Position numbers and translations under genes: made by a program. The notes beneath the pieces are model-generated. The model was not told the origin of the DNA. It did not search any database and saw only the letters and a list, made by a program, of their open reading frames with translations. Of a stretch of DNA of 64,000 bases, positions 60,014-64,000 are shown one piece after another. Each line of letters begins with the position of its first letter. The stretch's first letter is position 1. The stretch spans positions 186,001 to 250,000 of the forward strand of contig NZ_CYSF01000012.1 in the NCBI RefSeq assembly GCF_001458435.1, given 5' to 3'. This stretch comes from Thalassovita mediterranea. GTDB taxonomy: Bacteria; Pseudomonadota; Alphaproteobacteria; Rhodobacterales; Rhodobacteraceae.

Positions 60014-61048
60014 TTACAGCGCAACGATCTGTTTGCCTTTGTTTCCGCCCTCCAGCATGCGGATAAAGGCAGTTGGCGCGTTTTCCAGCCCTTGGGCCAC
60101 ATCCTCGACAAACCGGATTTGACCAGCGGCCACCATCGGCGCGACCTCTTTCATGAATTCACCATACTTGCCCCAGAGGTCAGTGATGATGAAGCCATGC
60201 ACATGCAGGCGTTTGACCAGAATAGTGCGCCACAGTTTGGGCAGTTGATCCATTGCGCCGCCCTGATTGGCCCCCAGTGCGCCGGCGTTGTACCACGCAA
60301 CCATGCCACACAGTGGAATGCGACCGCCCGTGTTCATCAACGGCAAGACGGCCTCTAGGACTTTGCCCGCGACGTTTTCGAAATAGATGTCGATGCCATC
60401 GGGGCAGGCGTCGGCTAATGCGGCGCGCAGGGCGCTGGCGTCGTCATAGGCGCGGTGGTCTAGGCAGGCATCAAACCCGAACGTGTCTAAGGCCATCTGG
60501 CATTTGTCTGCGCCGCCTGCGATGCCGATGACGCGTAGGCCCTTGGCCTTGGCCAATTGCCCAACGATAGACCCGACGGGCCCTGTCGCGGCAGCGACCA
60601 CCAGTGTTTCGCCAGGTTTAGGATCGCCGTAGGTCATCAAGCCCGCCCAGCCGGTAAAACCTGGCATGCCCAAAACGCCAAGGGCCGCAGTTGTCGGTCC
60701 CATGGTTGGATCAAGCTTTTGCAGTTCTTTGCCCGGCAGGCAGCCATGGCTAGCCCATCCAAACATGCCAAACGCATGGTCCCCGGGTTCGAAGCCGGGG
60801 TGGTTGGAGGCTACTACCTCTCCGACGCCACCGGCGGTCATCGTGCCGCCCAAAGGTACGGGTTCGGCGTAGGATTTTGCGTCATCCATGCGCCCCCGCA
60901 TATAGGGATCGAGTGAGAAGTGGCTGAGTTTTACCAGCACTTCGCCTTCGGCAGGGGTGGGCAGGGGGCTTGTTTCCAAACGAAAATCATCAGTCGTCGG
61001 AGCGCCTTCGGGGCGGCGCGCCAGAACGATGTGCTGCATCTGTGTCAT
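60014..61048 (-). CDS. NADP-dependent MDR oxidoreductase (CurA/leukotriene reductase-like)
   Basis: A 344-residue zinc-independent medium-chain reductase that reduces alkenal/enone double bonds with NADPH. HFSLDPYMRGRMDDAKSYAEP and VAAATGPVGSIVGQLAKAKG (Rossmann) are typical. ENVAGKVLEAVLPLMNTGGR and the end FEGGNKGKQ-like LEGGNKGKQIVAL also fit. ATG 61048 is preferred; a GTG at 61060 overlapping the thioesterase stop is an alternative. It is the last gene of a four-gene set. Confidence 0.88.
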   Translation of the reverse strand: MTQMQHIVLARRPEGAPTTDDFRLETSPLPTPAEGEVLVKLSHFSLDPYMRGRMDDAKSYAEPVPLGGTMTAGGVGEVVASNHPGFEPGDHAFGMFGWASHGCLPGKELQKLDPTMGPTTAALGVLGMPGFTGWAGLMTYGDPKPGETLVVAAATGPVGSIVGQLAKAKGLRVIGIAGGADKCQMALDTFGFDACLDHRAYDDASALRAALADACPDGIDIYFENVAGKVLEAVLPLMNTGGRIPLCGMVAWYNAGALGANQGGAMDQLPKLWRTILVKRLHVHGFIITDLWGKYGEFMKEVAPMVAAGQIRFVEDVAQGLENAPTAFIRMLEGGNKGKQIVAL

Positions 61049-61056
61049 GCTGTGTC

Positions 61057-61488
61057 TCACTTGTTTCTGCTGCGCAGCCGGAAGGTGCCCACGCCGCTGG
61101 CTATTGGATTGCCCAATTCGTCTTTGACCATCGCTTCGGCAAAATAGGTGGATCGCCCGCCGCCGGTTTTGCGTGCGGTGGCGATCAGGCGTTTACCCTG
61201 CACCTGCCCCAGATAGTTCACGGTCATCGACAGGGTCATGACCAGCTGGCGGTTGGCGGGATCACCAGTGTAGCTGCCACAAAACCCCATCGCGGTGTCA
61301 ATCAATGTGGCATGTAGACCGCCATGCGGGATGCCGTAACGGTTGCCATGTTTTGTTTCCAGATCCAGTTCGACCTGCGCAAACCCGTCTGCCCAGCCAA
61401 TGATCTGAAACCCCACCAGTTGTTGATAGGCATAAGGATCCTCGCGTAGGTCGGCTGCGATAGGGTGGGGATTTTCGACAGTGTTCAT
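61057..61488 (-). CDS. PaaI family hotdog thioesterase
   Basis: A 143-residue single-hotdog acyl-CoA thioesterase. GNRYGIPHGGLHATLIDTAMG carries the family HGG motif, and MTVNYLGQVQGKRLIATAR follows. It probably hydrolyses a short or aromatic acyl-CoA from the pathway of its operon. It starts four bases after the phosphotransferase stop. Confidence 0.88.
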   Translation of the reverse strand: MNTVENPHPIAADLREDPYAYQQLVGFQIIGWADGFAQVELDLETKHGNRYGIPHGGLHATLIDTAMGFCGSYTGDPANRQLVMTLSMTVNYLGQVQGKRLIATARKTGGGRSTYFAEAMVKDELGNPIASGVGTFRLRSRNK

Positions 61489-61492
61489 TGCT

Positions 61493-62512
61493 TTACTCCG
61501 CCGACTTCAGGCCGTTTTGGGCAAAGACCGTGACATAGGCGCCAAAGGCTTTGGCCCGTCCGGGGTCGGATGCGTTGCCATCCAGCGCACGTTTGTAAAC
61601 GCCCTGCAGGATCGCCCCCATGCGGAAAAAGGCAAAGGCCAGATAGAACCCGAACCGATCAATCCCCGCCAGCCCGCGGCGGGTGCAATACATCTCGATA
61701 AAGGCTTGATCGCTCATCAGACCTTCGGCGTTGCGATCCACACCGGCCAGCCCGCGGCCCTCTCCCCCCGGTGGCATCTGCCATTGCATAATGACAGCGG
61801 CCAGATCGGCGTAGGGGTGGCCTGTTGTGCTCAACTCCCAGTCCAGCACGGCCAGACAGCGCGCGCTGTTCGTATCAAACAACATGTTGTCGATCCGGTA
61901 ATCGCCATGGACTAGCGTACGCTGGCCATCCTCTGCCGGAATATTCTGATCCAGCCAGCTGATCAGCTCTTCCATCGGGGCAATGACCTCAGTTTCTGAG
62001 GCGCGGTATTGTTTCACCCAGCGGTCGATCTGACGGCGATAGTAATTTCCGTCCGGTCCATAATCCTGCAGACCCACCGCGCCGAGATCGACTGAATGAA
62101 TTGCAGCCAGAACACGGTTCATCTCTTCGAAAAACGCCATACGGTCGGGAATGGCGATATCCAGCAAACGTGGATCATCGAAGTGGCGGCCCTTGATCTC
62201 TTCCATCACGTAGAAGGCAGACCCGATCACATCGTCATCTTCGCAAAGATGATACATCGTCGGCACCGGCACATCACTGCCAGCCAAGGCACGCTGGACC
62301 CGAAACTCGCGATCTACCGCATGGGCGGATTTCAGTAGCACCCCCGGTGGTTTGCGCCGCAACACCCATGATCTATCCCCACTGCTGAGGCGGAAGGTGG
62401 GGTTTGATTGCCCCACCGCAAATTTCTGCGCGCTCAGCGGTAGGGTTAGGCCATCAATGTGATCCGTCAGATAGTGGCCAACGGCATCAAGATCCAGATC
62501 AGGGGTGCTCAT
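61493..62512 (-). CDS. Phosphotransferase family protein (ACAD10/11, LvaA-like)
   Basis: A 339-residue protein kinase-like phosphotransferase of the APH family. FAVGQSNPTFRLSSGDRSWVLRRKPPG is the nucleotide loop region, with LVHGDYRIDNMLFD (catalytic loop) and AVLDWELSTTGHPYADLA (metal site) after it. This subgroup includes the kinase part of ACAD10/11 and LvaA, which phosphorylate 4-hydroxyacyl-CoAs. It starts 22 bases after the SDR stop. Confidence 0.88.
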   Translation of the reverse strand: MSTPDLDLDAVGHYLTDHIDGLTLPLSAQKFAVGQSNPTFRLSSGDRSWVLRRKPPGVLLKSAHAVDREFRVQRALAGSDVPVPTMYHLCEDDDVIGSAFYVMEEIKGRHFDDPRLLDIAIPDRMAFFEEMNRVLAAIHSVDLGAVGLQDYGPDGNYYRRQIDRWVKQYRASETEVIAPMEELISWLDQNIPAEDGQRTLVHGDYRIDNMLFDTNSARCLAVLDWELSTTGHPYADLAAVIMQWQMPPGGEGRGLAGVDRNAEGLMSDQAFIEMYCTRRGLAGIDRFGFYLAFAFFRMGAILQGVYKRALDGNASDPGRAKAFGAYVTVFAQNGLKSAE

Positions 62513-62534
62513 TCGCGCGTCCTTTCAGCAGGGA

Positions 62535-63467
62535 TTAGTCGTTCCACGGCAGGGGCAGACCCCGCGCCGCGGCTGCCATGCGGGCAAATTTACGGGTCTG
62601 GGCAAAAGCGTGTTCGACGGGCGTCGCGCCTTCGGGATCGCGGATCTGGTCCATCGCAGCCAGCACCGCCTCTGGCGTCATCTGGTCATCGGCCAGGGCC
62701 ACACCAGCGGTTTCACGCACCTGCACCTCGGCAAAACAGCCTGCACCGGCGCCAAGGATCATCTTGCTCGGGGCATCCGCGCTGACCAATGCCAGCACGC
62801 CCGGGGTGATGGTTTCCGGCTGCATCAGCGCCAGCACATCCGCAGACAGCAGACCTTCGGTCATCCGTGTGGCCGCCGATGGGGCCAGCATGTTGGCGCG
62901 AATGTTGAACTTCGCCCCCTCAATCGACAGGACGTTCATCAGGCCCAACATCGCCGATTTCGCGGCACCGTAGTTCGACTGACCAAAGTTACCGTAGAGG
63001 CCCGAGGCAGAGGTTGTGAACAGAATACGTCCGTAGCCCTGTTCCACCATGTGCGGCCAAACCGCATGGGTGCAATTGGCGCTGCCGATCAGGTGAACAT
63101 CCACCACCGTCTGGAAATCAGCCATCGTCATCTTGGCAAAGGTCTTGTCGCGCAGGATACCGGCGTTGTTGACCAAGATGTCGATACGACCATAGGCGTC
63201 GATGACGGCATCGACCATTGCGCGCACCTGCGCCTCATCCGACACATCCGCACCATTGGCCATCGCGGTGCCGCCCATTGCCTCAATCTCGGCCACAACG
63301 GCCTGCGCGGCAGCGGAACCGGTGCCGCTGCCATCTACGCTGCCGCCTAGATCATTGACCACAATCGTGGCACCACGCGCAGCCAGACCTAGTGCATGGC
63401 TACGTCCAAGGCCAGCACCTGCACCGGTTACGATGGCCACCTGACCGTCAAATCTTACGTCGTTCAT
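62535..63467 (-). CDS. SDR oxidoreductase, 3-hydroxyacyl-CoA dehydrogenase type (MFE-2-like)
   Basis: A 310-residue short-chain dehydrogenase. VTGAGAGLGRSHALGLAARG is the cofactor loop, followed by VVNDLGGSVDGSG, NNAGILRD and the active YGAAK. The sequence recalls the dehydrogenase part of peroxisomal multifunctional enzyme 2, including GLYGNFGQSNY. It acts on 3-hydroxyacyl-CoA by family. It leads the operon; a dyad-rich region lies upstream. Confidence 0.88.
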   Translation of the reverse strand: MNDVRFDGQVAIVTGAGAGLGRSHALGLAARGATIVVNDLGGSVDGSGTGSAAAQAVVAEIEAMGGTAMANGADVSDEAQVRAMVDAVIDAYGRIDILVNNAGILRDKTFAKMTMADFQTVVDVHLIGSANCTHAVWPHMVEQGYGRILFTTSASGLYGNFGQSNYGAAKSAMLGLMNVLSIEGAKFNIRANMLAPSAATRMTEGLLSADVLALMQPETITPGVLALVSADAPSKMILGAGAGCFAEVQVRETAGVALADDQMTPEAVLAAMDQIRDPEGATPVEHAFAQTRKFARMAAAARGLPLPWND

Positions 63468-63697
63468 CTGTCTTCTCCGAACTGTTTGACGCAGGAGAAC
63501 GCTGCGCCAAATGGATATTTAATGGGTGTATTGCTGTGGGGAACGGATCCGTATTCTGTGTGGAAACAGTCTGGATTCGATCGATCGGCTATGGGCGCAG
63601 AGGGCGGCTGATCCGGCGTCCTGACTAGGGCGCAGTGCAGTTAACCGCGCAGATCCCATTGCGCTTCCTCCCTTTAAGACGCAACTTTCTCCGGTTT

Positions 63698-63795
63698 TCG
63701 ACCTGACGTTAGGCTGAGCATTTGACTCCGGCAAGGATTCCGCCAATAAAAGACGTAACGTCGTTGAAATCCGACGTTACGGTTCTGTTGACGTA
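63698..63795. promoter_or_regulatory. Operator-like region with CGTAACGTCG dyad and GACGT half-sites
   Basis: CGTAACGTCG (63754-63763) and CGACGTTACG (63772-63781) are a perfect 10-bp inverted repeat with an 8-bp spacer. Further TGACGTTAG (63702) and TGACGTAGC (63789) half-sites flank it. It lies 230-330 bp upstream of the SDR gene and could serve that or the gene beyond the window. Regulator unknown. Confidence 0.55.
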
Positions 63796-63819
63796 GCAAA
63801 CGATTTTTTCCCGAGAAAC

Positions 63820-63833
63820 CGCCGGATCCGGCG
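63820..63833. repeat. 14-bp perfect palindrome CGCCGGATCCGGCG
   Basis: A GC-rich self-complementary sequence between the dyad region and the putative small RNA. It could be a protein site or chance. No T-tract follows on either strand. Confidence 0.4.
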
Positions 63834-63880
63834 CGAAAAGGGACTAGGTAGTTTTGGGTATGTCAGTCTATAGTCTGATG

Positions 63881-63986
63881 GCGAATCAGACATCCGCGAC
63901 TCAGGGAAGGGAGGAGCCCTTTGTTGCGACCCCTGCACCTTTTAGGGGTAGCACCCGGTCAGTTATCTGGCCGGGTGCTTTGTTTT
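63881..63986 (+). ncRNA. Putative small RNA or leader with three stem-loops and terminator
   Basis: A -10-like TATAGT lies at 63869-63874. Stem 1 pairs CGCGAC (63895) with GTTGCG (63923) and encloses AAGGG/CCCTT, with AGGAG in its loop. Stem 2 pairs ACCCCT (63929) with AGGGGT (63944). Stem 3 pairs AGCACCCGGTCAG (63950) with CTGGCCGGGTGCT (63967) around TTAT and is followed by TTGTTTT. The fold and terminator are seen; whether it is a free RNA or a leader of an off-window gene is open. I matched no known family. Confidence 0.6.
63950..63986 (+). terminator. Strong terminator of the putative small RNA
   Basis: A perfect 13-pair stem with a TTAT tetraloop is followed by TTGTTTT. It is the clearest intrinsic terminator near the right end. 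Confidence 0.9.
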
Positions 63987-64000
63987 GAGCCTGTAGCGAT

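Noticed and set aside
63921-64000. Leader ORF starting at TTG after GGGAGGAG
   Set aside because: The frame runs straight through the strong terminator hairpin; a non-coding RNA explains the sequence better.

Overview
The window is a gene-dense, high-GC stretch of chromosome. Gene content points to an alphaproteobacterium of the Rhodobacteraceae (Roseobacter group): glcDEF next to DUF599, a rhizobial/roseobacterial type glpDSTPQUV-glpK glycerol operon with a DeoR-type glpR, PutA paired with an Lrp-type regulator, a TauR-like MocR regulator with taurine-pyruvate aminotransferase, creatinase, DUF1285/MoxR/DUF58/DUF4159 and DUF1523. I saw no rRNA, tRNA, phage, IS element or CRISPR array. Nearly all coding sequence looks like native core or metabolic DNA.

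Layout, left to right. 1-5.4 kb: the end of a SulP permease (cut by the window edge), smpB, a mercaptopyruvate sulfurtransferase, an aromatic aminotransferase and acyl-CoA thioesterase II. 5.4-12.9 kb: DUF1285 facing a four-gene MoxR operon (MoxR ATPase, DUF58, a DUF4159 membrane protein, a VWA-like membrane protein). 12.9-20.2 kb: a small secreted protein ending in an 8-bp tandem repeat, DUF599 and CopD/HemJ-like membrane proteins, the glycolate oxidase operon glcDEF, a secreted trypsin-like protease and an Hsp20 chaperone with a sigma-32-like promoter. 20.3-28.0 kb: a periplasmic phytase-like esterase, a PLP aminotransferase, and putA divergent from its Lrp-family regulator. 28.0-39.5 kb: the glycerol regulon, with glpD-S-T-P-Q-U-V-glpK-Fe-ADH on the minus strand and glpR divergent. 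39.6-46.8 kb: gabD, an alpha/beta hydrolase, a P1 peptidase divergent from creatinase, ohr/ohrR, and two membrane proteins. 46.8-52.5 kb: a TauR-like regulator, an ArsR-permease pair, HupE, a GNAT acetyltransferase and tpa. 52.6-57.3 kb: a cinA-GNAT-AhpD-ompA set, sfsA and map. 57.6-63.5 kb: a SulP transporter with a tandem UspA, then an acyl-CoA catabolism operon (SDR, phosphotransferase, PaaI thioesterase, MDR oxidoreductase). 63.5-64.0 kb has no protein gene, but holds a dyad-rich regulatory region and a three-hairpin RNA ending in a strong terminator.

Most genes serve use of small organic substrates typical of marine heterotrophs: glycerol, glycolate, proline, succinic semialdehyde, creatine, taurine and short acyl-CoAs. 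Each catabolic block sits beside its own likely regulator. The most interesting observations are TauR-type boxes shared by the tauR-like gene and a tpa gene 4 kb away, a complementary asymmetry in the two GlpS/GlpT ATPases, structured leaders on both sides of the creatinase/P1-peptidase divergence, and the likely small RNA at the right end.
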